NCBI GenBank assembly: GCA_003557825.1
Contig: PWNM01000155.1
Span: 1-23,461, forward strand
Origin: Candidatus Hydrogenedentota bacterium
GTDB lineage: Bacteria; Hydrogenedentota; Hydrogenedentia; Hydrogenedentales; SLHB01
Direction: 5' to 3'
Length of the DNA: 23,461 nucleotides
In this document: one piece after another, positions 15,559 through 22,631 of the stretch
Layout: every line of letters begins with the position of its first letter
How positions within the stretch are numbered: position 1 is the stretch's first letter
The notes under the pieces: generated by a model
What the model was told of the DNA's origin: nothing
Seen by the model: the letters and a program-made list of their open reading frames with translations, nothing else
Databases searched by the model: none
Program-made: the position numbers and the translations under genes

Positions 15559-17217
15559 ATGCACACACTGATTAAAAGCCCCCTCGCCTCTCTCCTTATC
15601 CTGTCGGCCCCTCAACTAGCGCTCACGGCCGCCCCGGTCGAGGTTACTCACGCCAAAGGAGAGGGCATTGAACTTAAGCTGCTTCCCGATGAACATTGGT
15701 GGGGTGGCCTGAGTGTGGACGGTCACTATATGCCTTATACCAAGGATACGGAATTGCAGCGCAACCTCTACGGGACGAACCTCGGCAATCAGGCCAATCC
15801 GATCCTCGTTTCCTCGCAGGGGCGCTACATCTGGTCAGAGATGCCATATCGTTACACCTTTAGCAATGGAACGCTCCACATTGATGAAACGCTGGGGGAG
15901 GTCTTCGTCGGACAGGCGGGCAGCACTCTGTCGGAGGGATTTCTGGCAGCCGCGCAAAAGTATTTTCCCTCGACTGGCGAAATACCCGAACCGCTTCTTT
16001 TCACCCGGCCGCAATACAACACGTGGATTGAGTTAATGTACAATCAAAATGAAGCGGACATTTTACGCTATGCCTTTGCTATTTTGAGTCATGGTTACCC
16101 GCCGGGTGTCCTCATGATCGACGACAACTGGCAGGTCAATTATGGCGACTGGAGGTTCTCCCGAGAGCGCTTCACCAACCCCAAGCTGATGATCGAACTG
16201 CTCCAGGAATCCGGCTTTCAGGTCATGATGTGGATTTGTCCCTTCGTGACGGCGGATTCCGAGGTTTTTCGCTACACTGCCGCCGAGGGCATTTTGCACC
16301 TCGATCCCCAGCGGACGCAGGAAATCCTCTGGGCCAACACCCGGAACATGGCGGCCATCGTCCGCTGGTGGAACGGTGCCAGTGGCCTTCTCGACCTCAG
16401 TAATCCTCGGGCTCGGGATTGGTTCAAGGCGCAGATGGATCACCTGGTGGAGGAATACGGTGTCGATGGCTTCAAGCTCGACGCGGGCGACACCAATTTT
16501 TATCGGGGCGTCATATCCTACGATGAGGACACGATTCCGAATGATCACACTAGGTTTTTCGCCGAAATGGGACTGGATTACCCGCTCAACGAGTATCGGG
16601 CCACCTGGAAATTGGCGGGCCAGCCTCTGGCGCAGCGTTTGCGTGACAAAGGCCACGAATGGGAGGATCTTGAGCAACTCATTCCAGGGATGCTCGCCCT
16701 CGGTCTGATGGGCTACGCCTACGCTTGCCCGGACATGATTGGCGGCGGCCAATACAATTCCTTTCTCCAAGCGGAGACGATCGATCAGGAACTGATCGTG
16801 CGCTCGGCCCAAGTCCACGCCCTCATGCCCATGATGCAATTCTCCGTGGCGCCTTGGCGGGTCCTGAGCCCCGAGAAAAATGCTATTTGCCGGCAAATGG
16901 CGCAGCTCCACGCCGACTTCGGCGAAGAAATTCTGGAGCTGGCAAAACGCTCTTCACGGACGGGTGAGCCCATCGTCAAACCCCTTGCCTGGCAATGGCC
17001 CAACCAAGGCTACGAGGCGATACAGGACCAGTTCATGCTCGGCGACACCGTGCTCGTCGCTCCCGTCATCGAGGCGGGTGCGCGCAGCCGCGAGGTTCAT
17101 TTCCCCCCCGGCACATGGGTAGGGGATGACGGCTCGCAAGTGGTCGGGCCCACGGTGGTAGAGATCGAAGTACCCCTCTCGCGCCTGCCTTACTACCGCC
17201 TGCAGGAGGGGTCATAA
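15559..17217 (+). CDS. Secreted glycoside hydrolase family 31 enzyme (MYORG-like alpha-glycosidase)
   Basis: The 552-residue product has a signal peptide (1-25, LTAAP). A short N-terminal beta domain (about 28-140) precedes the (beta/alpha)8 barrel. Barrel landmarks are GVLMIDDNWQ (183-192), MMWICPFVT (223-231), GFKLDAGD (304-311) with the likely nucleophile Asp308, and YACPDMIGGGQY (388-399) with the likely acid/base Asp392. The 'FK-DAGD' and 'PDMIGGG' wording is closer to the MYORG type of GH31, for which alpha-galactosidase activity is known, than to classic alpha-glucosidases with 'WxDMNE'. The exact substrate is uncertain. It is shorter than many GH31 enzymes, lacking the large C-terminal domains, as is usual for this type. 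It probably acts in the periplasm or outside the cell on an oligosaccharide. It has its own candidate promoter and a strong terminator. Confidence 0.9.
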   Translation: MHTLIKSPLASLLILSAPQLALTAAPVEVTHAKGEGIELKLLPDEHWWGGLSVDGHYMPYTKDTELQRNLYGTNLGNQANPILVSSQGRYIWSEMPYRYTFSNGTLHIDETLGEVFVGQAGSTLSEGFLAAAQKYFPSTGEIPEPLLFTRPQYNTWIELMYNQNEADILRYAFAILSHGYPPGVLMIDDNWQVNYGDWRFSRERFTNPKLMIELLQESGFQVMMWICPFVTADSEVFRYTAAEGILHLDPQRTQEILWANTRNMAAIVRWWNGASGLLDLSNPRARDWFKAQMDHLVEEYGVDGFKLDAGDTNFYRGVISYDEDTIPNDHTRFFAEMGLDYPLNEYRATWKLAGQPLAQRLRDKGHEWEDLEQLIPGMLALGLMGYAYACPDMIGGGQYNSFLQAETIDQELIVRSAQVHALMPMMQFSVAPWRVLSPEKNAICRQMAQLHADFGEEILELAKRSSRTGEPIVKPLAWQWPNQGYEAIQDQFMLGDTVLVAPVIEAGARSREVHFPPGTWVGDDGSQVVGPTVVEIEVPLSRLPYYRLQEGS

Positions 17218-17249
17218 CCAAAGCCTGCCCAGAGGACCTGAGCTTTGCG

Positions 17250-17287
17250 GAGGCGGCGACCCGGCGAACGGGCCGCCGCCTCTTTTT
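17250..17287 (+). terminator. Intrinsic terminator of the GH31 gene
   Basis: GAGGCGGCG (17250-17258) pairs with CGCCGCCTC (17274-17282). An inner CCCG/CGGG stem with a 5-base loop extends the hairpin, and TTTTT follows directly (17283-17287). It lies 33 bp after the GH31 stop. Confidence 0.9.
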
Positions 17288-17500
17288 ATGCCCTTTTCAA
17301 AGGCTCGGTGAATCGGTCGAACATCTACACGACAGAGCGGCTGGAGTAGTCGCTTGGAAAAGCTCAACAAGTCGATTGACGAGCAATATGAGCAAACTCT
17401 CGGCCGCGGAGAATGAAGGCGCCGCGCCTGCGCCGGGCCAATAGGCAGATTCACCGGACGCTTACTCCCGAGCGCCATTGGACGACGACCCGAAGGTCGA

Positions 17501-17532
17501 CGGGGACACTTTACGGGTCCCCGCTTGCTTTT
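17501..17532 (+). terminator. Possible second plus-strand terminator
   Basis: CGGGGAC (17501-17507) pairs with GTCCCCG (17517-17523) around a 9-base loop and is followed by CTTGCTTTTT. No plus-strand gene needs it except as a backup for GH31. Confidence 0.4.
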
Positions 17533-17544
17533 TCTGCAGTTGCC

Positions 17545-17580
17545 AAAAAAAAGCGCCGCTCTCTTACCGAGCGGCGCTTT
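17545..17580 (-). terminator. Intrinsic terminator of the PEP-CTERM gene
   Basis: A perfect 12-bp stem joins 17550-17561 and 17569-17580 with a 7-base loop. On the minus strand it ends in a T-run (A-run at 17545-17552 on the plus strand). It lies just after the stop of the minus-strand gene at 17607. Confidence 0.9.
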
Positions 17581-17606
17581 CAGACCCCACAAAAAAATTG
17601 GCTAGC

Positions 17607-18413
17607 TTACTGGCGACGCCGTCGCACGGCGACAACTGCCAGCGCAGCCAGTCCGAAGAGAGCCGCGTACGTGGACGGCTCGGGAATGGCGGTGAGCGTC
17701 ACAGAACCAAAATCTACGTAAGCGTCGGACTCAACAAATGCGGGCGGGCCGAATGATTGAGCTACAATAGACGCCAAATCAGTAGCAGCGAGACCGGTTC
17801 TCGATCCTATTTCATCGCCATCTAGGAAAAAGGTAACACTCCCGAGGTTAAAATCTATGTCGGCATGAAAAGTGTAGGAAGTATCCGTGTTAACAAGCCC
17901 CAAACCTGATAATGCTGGAGTAGTTAAGTTTTCAGTCGTTGCGTTGTTGGTTTGAACGACAAGATTGGCTGCTTCCTCATTATATTGCACGTAAAACCGG
18001 GCAATATTATGAGCTCCAGTGCCGATGGGAGTGTTTTCGGCCCTAAGCGCCACAGAGAAATTGCGAAGTCGTTGATCCGCGCTGGCAACGAAAGGACTCA
18101 AATCCCAGCCAGTGACGACTGCTTCAAAACGGAAAATTCCCACAGGCGAGGCTGCGGGCAAATAGGGAGTGGCAAATGTGGCACTCGAAGCGGCTTTGGC
18201 ATCACCGGGCAATCGAATTGAACCATTGGTGATGCTACCCAAATAGACTCCAGACCAAGCGGCACTTCCCGAGCCTGTATTCGAGGTATTGGAAAGATCC
18301 GTGCCGTCGAGAAAATCCCAGTTCTCAAGGATGGCGCTCTGGCCAAACAGAGACATGGAGCTGATGCAGAGGGGCAGGAGTGCACATGCGAATAGCTGTT
18401 TGAATGATATCAT
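17607..18413 (-). CDS. PEP-CTERM sorted surface protein
   Basis: The 268-residue product begins with a signal peptide (1-25, SMSLFGQS). The middle (about 27-240) is a beta-rich domain that starts AILENWDFLDGTDLSNTSN, similar in plan to the lectin-like domain of the W-repeat protein. The C-terminus has a textbook sorting signal: the motif PEPSTYAALFGLAAL, a hydrophobic helix and the basic tail RRRRQ. Such proteins are cut by an exosortase and fixed to the envelope or matrix; the exosortase is not in this window. A role in binding carbohydrate or in the extracellular matrix is likely for the type but not shown. The gene stands alone, with a terminator 27 bp downstream. A 7-bp tandem repeat (TTGGTTA, about 18430-18450) lies in its leader. 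Confidence 0.88.
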   Translation of the reverse strand: MISFKQLFACALLPLCISSMSLFGQSAILENWDFLDGTDLSNTSNTGSGSAAWSGVYLGSITNGSIRLPGDAKAASSATFATPYLPAASPVGIFRFEAVVTGWDLSPFVASADQRLRNFSVALRAENTPIGTGAHNIARFYVQYNEEAANLVVQTNNATTENLTTPALSGLGLVNTDTSYTFHADIDFNLGSVTFFLDGDEIGSRTGLAATDLASIVAQSFGPPAFVESDAYVDFGSVTLTAIPEPSTYAALFGLAALAVVAVRRRRQ

Positions 18414-18427
18414 AGGTTCTAGGTTTC

Positions 18428-18451
18428 TTGGTTATTGGTTATTGGTTTTTT
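18428..18451. repeat. Short tandem repeat TTGGTTA x 3 in a gene leader
   Basis: Three consecutive 7-base units (the last one with TTT at its end) lie 15-40 bases upstream of the PEP-CTERM start codon. A change in copy number would change the distance between promoter and start codon. Confidence 0.6.
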
Positions 18452-18543
18452 CCGGAAAAGAGGCTGCAAGCAGACCCCGCCGAAAAAAAGCTGAAAGTAT
18501 AAATGGCGACCAAAAGGATAATCAAAGGACCGGGCAACGGGAT

Positions 18544-18621
18544 ATGCACAAAACGGTTTTTATCGTTTCTTTTTGGATGGTCGCCGGAGCATCTGCCGCG
18601 CCCACCCGCATCCGGGACTAA
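18544..18621 (+). pseudogene. Signal-peptide-only reading frame, possible gene remnant
   Basis: The frame encodes 25 residues: MHKTVFIVSFWMVAGASAAP followed by TRIRD and a stop. This is a complete signal peptide with an Ala-x-Ala cleavage site and almost no mature protein. It overlaps the end of the convergent gene at 18618 by a few bases. It may be the start of a gene whose body was deleted. A chance frame or a tiny peptide are alternatives. Confidence 0.3.
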
Positions 18622-19421
18622 CTCATGCCAACGCCAATCTGGATACGGTCGATGGAAATAGAAGTAGCGCCGTTGTCCCCGAGACTTTGATTCATGTTTC
18701 CGGTGTTCATCCTAAACCTCTTTCCCTCTTCCTTAAGCCAGGCCTCCGTAGCCTCCCACCGGTGGACGACACCGTGAATCACCTCATTTGAAGCAACGTC
18801 CCGGAGCATAACGGCGCTTTCTACTGTGTTCTCCTCCCCTGTTCTGCGATGGACAATCACGAGGCGCAGCTTGTTGGAAGTCGCCTCAGTGTATGCCGTT
18901 CCACGCCTATTGACTTTGAGACCGATTAACTCTCCGGAGAATCCATCGGACTGCTGAGTGCTGCGCCCTTCCGGCAGATTGTTGGCGACCTGAAGGTCAA
19001 AGAAATTCGCTCTCCCACCACGCTGTCGAATGATTCCAAAGGCACTTCCATCCTCGCCGACAAGCTCGAACCGGCTTAGCAACGCGTTTCCACGGGGAGG
19101 GCTTGGGGTTCCGGCCGTCAATCGAAAATCAATCACGAAAACGTAGGCGTCGCCCACGGCAAGGCCTCTTGCAAACACGGCGTTATTCCAATTGCCCGCC
19201 GAGGAATCAAAGGTCACAACGCCATTCGCCGCATCCACCATGAAAGAGCCGGGCTGGTTCTCGTTCCACCTGTCTTCACCTGCGCCGGACTGGCGATGCA
19301 GCGGGCCATCGGAGAAACCTTGCTCGGAGGAGAAGTCGATCGTAATTTGGGCCATCCCGAAATGGGCGCCCCACATAACGGAAAGCATCAAAAATAAGGA
19401 GACGTACTTCATGGGCTTCAT
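18618..19421 (-). CDS. Secreted protein with lectin/LamG-like beta domain
   Basis: I choose the ATG at 19421, because it begins a good signal peptide (MKPMKYVSLFLMLSVMWG, cleaved near HFGMAQ); the ATG at 19412 is equally possible. The frame is open further upstream but that part overlaps the promoter. The product has 267 residues. After the signal peptide come TIDFSSEQGFSDGPLHRQ and a beta-rich domain with alternating aromatic strands (FMVDAANGVVTFDS, YVFVIDFRL), like LamG/concanavalin-type domains of Opitutia surface proteins. No PEP-CTERM tail or W-rich repeat is present, so it is probably free or held by another partner. The region upstream carries the same element as the W-repeat genes, which suggests shared control. 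Confidence 0.75.
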   Translation of the reverse strand: MKPMKYVSLFLMLSVMWGAHFGMAQITIDFSSEQGFSDGPLHRQSGAGEDRWNENQPGSFMVDAANGVVTFDSSAGNWNNAVFARGLAVGDAYVFVIDFRLTAGTPSPPRGNALLSRFELVGEDGSAFGIIRQRGGRANFFDLQVANNLPEGRSTQQSDGFSGELIGLKVNRRGTAYTEATSNKLRLVIVHRRTGEENTVESAVMLRDVASNEVIHGVVHRWEATEAWLKEEGKRFRMNTGNMNQSLGDNGATSISIDRIQIGVGMS

Positions 19422-19480
19422 AGGATTTATTCCACGGCTGAGTAAACGGTAGAAGCGAACCTCTACCTTCGTGATCGAAG

Positions 19481-19524
19481 AGTATAGCATTGTGCCAAAA
19501 AAGGTATATGCACTTTTCGACTTT
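19481..19524 (-). promoter_or_regulatory. Shared upstream element with extended -10 promoter
   Basis: ATGCACTTTTCGACTTT (19508-19524) is the third copy of the element found before W-repeat copies A and B. On the minus strand TGCTATACT follows after 18 bases; its TATACT (19486-19481) starts 21 bases beyond the element, with TG one base upstream as in extended -10 promoters. The start codon lies about 60 bases further. Confidence 0.5.
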
Positions 19525-19626
19525 CGGCATAACATAACTGATCGTGAATCCCGCCGAAACCATCGTCGCGCCTCCGCATTCCTCCGGCCAGGCCCGCACG
19601 GGAGGTCAGATCACTTTACCACAGCC

Positions 19627-20150
19627 TCAGGCTTTCCATCGGGTCCACATCCAGAGCGGGGCGAGGATCATCGACGCCATGGCGTATTCCTGCAGCCAAG
19701 GAAAATCGAGATCGAAGCCACCAGCCGGTTCAAAACAATGTTGAGCAGGCCAGTGCGCCGCTCGAAGATGATGGAGAACATCACGCCGACGAACACCGCG
19801 CCGACCAACGCGGGAGAAAAGAAGATTAGCCGAAAGACAGCGCGTCCGCGGATCCACGGCTGGTTCAGCAGCATGGCGAGGCCCAACGAGAGCGGCATCT
19901 GCAGGAGGACGGCGGCCGACACAAAGACGAATGTGTTGCGCAGAGCGATCCAGAAGACCGGATCGCCCGGCAGATTGCGGAAATTGCCGAGCCCCACGAA
20001 CTCCGTGAACTCCGGCCCGAAGATCTGCTCCGTCGAGAGAACAACCGACTGAAACAGGGGGTAAATCATGAAGACGCCGAAGAGCACGAGAAAGGGCGCC
20101 AAAAAGAGGTACGGCATCCAACGGGGTTCGGCGGAAAACTTTCGCTTCAT
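19627..20150 (-). pseudogene. Truncated, frameshifted sugar ABC-transporter permease (MalF type)
   Basis: The gene begins at the ATG at 20150, four bases after the stop of the solute-binding protein gene. It encodes PYLFLAPFLVLFGVFMIYPL (first membrane helix), the typical GNFRNLPGDPVFWIALRNTFVF segment and two more helices. Near 19717-19722 (NRLV in one frame, GGFDLDFPWL in the next) one base appears to be missing. The second frame continues with FPWLQEYAMASMILAPLWMW, which is normal permease text, then stops at 19627. A full MalF-type permease has about 290 residues; here about 170 codons remain and the EAA loop that docks with the ATPase is missing. No second permease follows. The transporter cannot work from this locus as seen. 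Confidence 0.85.
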
Positions 20151-20154
20151 TGCT

Positions 20155-21546
20155 TCAATCCGGGGCGTGGAAGATATTGCGACCGACGATGCGCCGGACG
20201 TTGTCCTGGGCGACATCCAGTTCGCGCTCGACCATCGTGCGGATCGTCCCGCGGTCGGGCGATCCCATACGGCGGGCCTCGCGGCTGAGGCGGTTGAGGG
20301 CGTTGGCCAGTTCGGTCATGGCCAGCGGGTAGTAGACCGAGGATGAGCGGTAGGGCACGTCCCCGGCCATCTCGATAAGCAACCGCCCGATCGCTTGGTC
20401 GGAATAATACGGCATCGGCTCGTCGTAGACGGCATCGTCCCAGAAATCCACGACCGGACTGATGATCATCATATTCCGCCACATGTTTCGCGCGACCTCC
20501 CGGTTGAAAAGGATTTCTTTGCCGAAGCGCCAGGCATTTTCGTGGTTCGGATTAGCTCTGGGAAAGCCGACCATGGTACCGCCCCAGACGGAGGTCCGCA
20601 GCCCCCCCTCCTCCCACGGAGGCAGGGGCATGAGCTTCATCTTGCCGGAGAGAACGGGATTGTTGCGCATTGTGCGTCCGGCGCGCCAGTCCGGCACCAA
20701 CCACGCGAGGACGATACCCTCGCCGCGGAGGCGCTCGCCCGATCCCCTGAAGAGCGGAATGTCCACCGTCAACGCGGGGCTGCGTGAGGACCAGTAAACC
20801 AACTGCGTCATCACTTCCACAGTGACCGGTCCGGACAAAGCGGGCCGGTCCTTTTCGTCGAACAGATCCCCGCCCGCCTGCAGGATGAGCATCGCCGCGA
20901 TGTTTCCGTCCGACTCCGGAAGCTCGAGGACGAACCGGTCCTGCACACCGTTGCCCGTGAGGTCGCCGATCAACGGCAGCGACATCTCCATGAACTCGTC
21001 CCACGTGCGGGCCTCCTCAATGGGAATTTCCGCCGCCTCGTAGAGATCCGCGCGATAGGCCAGCATGACCGGATGCACATCCATCGGCAGGCCGTAAATC
21101 CGTCCGTCCACCGTCCAAGGCGCGAACGAAGGCGGATTGAACCGCTCCCGCAGACCCTCCGACTCAAGCCGCTCGGTGAGGTCGACGAAACCAATCGCCT
21201 CCTCCGGACCCCGCCATGCCTGGCTGGCCACTGACCGTTCACCCAAGATCAGGTCGGCAACCGGCGTGCCGGAGAAAAAACCGGAAAGCATACGGCGCGA
21301 AAGCGATTGAAACTCCAACAGATGCACGTCCACCCTCGGCAGTTCCGGATCGAGACTCCATGATTTGGCCACCGGCTGGAAGAGTTCTTGGTGCTCGATG
21401 TTGAACACCCACAGCTCCAGCTCACCGCGGTCGCCCTCCCCGCGCAGAAAGACCAGCGCGCTGCTCACCACTGCCACCGCCATCACGACCAACAGGCCGA
21501 GGGGGTATCTTTCGATGATTTCGCGGAAGGGGTTCACGGCACTCAC
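20155..21546 (-). CDS. Membrane-anchored extracellular solute-binding protein of a sugar ABC transporter
   Basis: The 463-residue product starts at a GTG (21546; GTG at 21537 is an alternative). A single N-terminal membrane helix (about 14-34) anchors it on the outer face of the inner membrane. The rest follows family 1 sugar-binding proteins: LELWVFNIEHQELF (about 42-55), PVADLILGE, then GRIYGLPMDVHPVMLAYR (about 148-165), a hallmark segment, and AEIPIEEARTWDEFMEMS, followed by SVWGGTMVGFPRANPNHENAWRF with the usual 'A.k.F' region. It captures a sugar and hands it to the permease encoded next to it (4 bp gap), but that permease gene is broken. The reading frame is intact. It may serve another permease elsewhere or be on the way to loss. 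A GH fragment lies 9 bp upstream, so all three probably belonged to one operon. Confidence 0.87.
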   Translation of the reverse strand: MSAVNPFREIIERYPLGLLVVMAVAVVSSALVFLRGEGDRGELELWVFNIEHQELFQPVAKSWSLDPELPRVDVHLLEFQSLSRRMLSGFFSGTPVADLILGERSVASQAWRGPEEAIGFVDLTERLESEGLRERFNPPSFAPWTVDGRIYGLPMDVHPVMLAYRADLYEAAEIPIEEARTWDEFMEMSLPLIGDLTGNGVQDRFVLELPESDGNIAAMLILQAGGDLFDEKDRPALSGPVTVEVMTQLVYWSSRSPALTVDIPLFRGSGERLRGEGIVLAWLVPDWRAGRTMRNNPVLSGKMKLMPLPPWEEGGLRTSVWGGTMVGFPRANPNHENAWRFGKEILFNREVARNMWRNMMIISPVVDFWDDAVYDEPMPYYSDQAIGRLLIEMAGDVPYRSSSVYYPLAMTELANALNRLSREARRMGSPDRGTIRTMVERELDVAQDNVRRIVGRNIFHAPD

Positions 21547-21554
21547 AATTCAAA

Positions 21555-21990
21555 TCATTCTCCGTATATTTGAAGATATAAAAAGCGGGGTGCCGCGGGA
21601 TCAAGTTCCATTGTGAACCGAATAAGGTGAACGGCTTCGCCGACGACGAAGGTGATCTGGTCCGGTGTCAATGTGTCCCCGTACGATTCCGCACGCCAGA
21701 GAAACTCGGCAAGGAAGTGGTAATTGTCGGCGTGCGTCCATGTGGCGCCGCCGGACCAGCGGACATTGGAGAACTCGGTCAGCCAGACGGAGCGGCCGAA
21801 GGCGTTGTGGACGGCTTGCAGGTGGTTGATGAGGTTGGTGGCGTTCGGGCCGGATTACCAATGCACGCCGGTGTGGTCGACGCGGTAGCCGAGGGCGTCC
21901 GCCTCGTCGAAAAAGTCGTCGAGCCAACCGTTGAAGGCACCGGCGGGCGCGGGCGAGACAAGGGGCCTGTCGAGCGCTCGGCGAAATTCA
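21555..21990 (-). pseudogene. Fragment of a glycoside hydrolase (ASL1/GH128-like catalytic core) with an internal stop
   Basis: On the minus strand the frame reads LVSPAPAGAFNGWLDDFFDE, ALGYRVDHTGVHW, a TAA stop at 21857-21855, then SGPNATNLINHLQAVHNAFG, SVWLTEFSNVRW and NYHFLAEFLWRAESYG, ending at the TGA at 21555. 'VD..gvHWY' followed by 'vWlTEF' is the typical end of the glycosyl-hydrolase catalytic-core family, the Glu of TEF being a catalytic residue. A single base change of TAA to TAT or TAC would restore the expected HWY. The N-terminal half is missing upstream of about 21990. The 3' end after LTPDQ may not be native. It probably cleaved a beta-glucan-type substrate and was the first gene of the operon with the binding protein and permease. 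Confidence 0.75.
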
Positions 21991-22012
21991 CCAACATTTC
22001 CAAGGATTCTCC

Positions 22013-22600
22013 ATGAAAGACTTTCACAGCCGTCCCACAGGCTGTGACTTCAAATCATTCGAGGTCCTGCCCTTTACCTCGGAACCCTCCAGCCGCAATG
22101 CGGTCCTTTTTCCCGAAAAGATCGACGGACTCTTTGCCCGCCTCGACCGGCCGCAGGATGTCAACGGGAACGGCGAGATTTGGATCAGCTACTCTCCCGA
22201 TCTGCAGTTCTGGGGCCGCCACCTCCCCTTGGACATACCGCACCGCATGTGGAACATAGGAAAGTGCGGCGCCGGCGCCGTCCCCATCCGGACGCCGAAA
22301 GGCTGGCTTGAAATCTACCACGCCACCGCCGCAACCTGCTCGAGCCTGAACTACTACCTTGGCGCGGCCCTTCTTGACCTTGAGGATCCCTCAAAGGTGA
22401 TCGCCGCGCCCGGCGCCTACCTTCTCGCCGCCGAGGAAATCTACGAATGTGTCGGGCAGACGCCTAACGTGGTCTTCACCGGTGGAGCCGTGGAAATGCC
22501 CGACGGCACGCTCAACATCTACTATGGTGGGGCCGACACGCGACTCTGCCTTGCGCAAACAACCGTCGATGCCTTGGTTTCCTTCTGCCTTGAGGGTTGA
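22013..22600 (+). pseudogene. GH130 family enzyme (mannoside phosphorylase/mannosidase type), 5'-truncated
   Basis: The 195-residue frame matches the C-terminal part of GH130 enzymes: NAVLFPEKIDGLFARLDRP (about 29-47), IWISYSPDLQFWG, GAGAVPIRTPKGWLEIYHA, GAALLDLEDPSKVIAAPGAY, VVFTGGAVEMPDG and IYYGGADTRLCLAQT. Family members have about 320-390 residues. The first 130 or more are absent, including the EDPR region that carries the catalytic acid. The ATG at 22013 has AAGGA at good spacing, so a short product might still be made, but it cannot be a working GH130 enzyme. The break lies within about 25 bp of the broken end of the divergent GH fragment, pointing to one rearrangement joining two cut genes. 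GH130 enzymes act on beta-mannosides, so the ancestral locus may have served mannan use. Confidence 0.85.
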
Positions 22601-22631
22601 GAACGTCCGCGCATCCGCCTCAGGCGACCGC

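Larger units (their letters stand above)
17218..17606. other. Convergent intergenic region between the GH31 and PEP-CTERM genes
   Basis: These 389 bases hold three hairpins with terminator character, two for the plus strand and one for the minus strand. The stretch 17290-17490 between them has no gene that I can support. Confidence 0.6.

Noticed and set aside
18541..18557. Possible fourth copy of the 17-bp upstream element (ATGCACAAAACGGTTTT)
   Set aside because: Only ATGCAC and a few later bases agree, it lies 130 bases before the PEP-CTERM gene, and the -10-like box is at the wrong distance.
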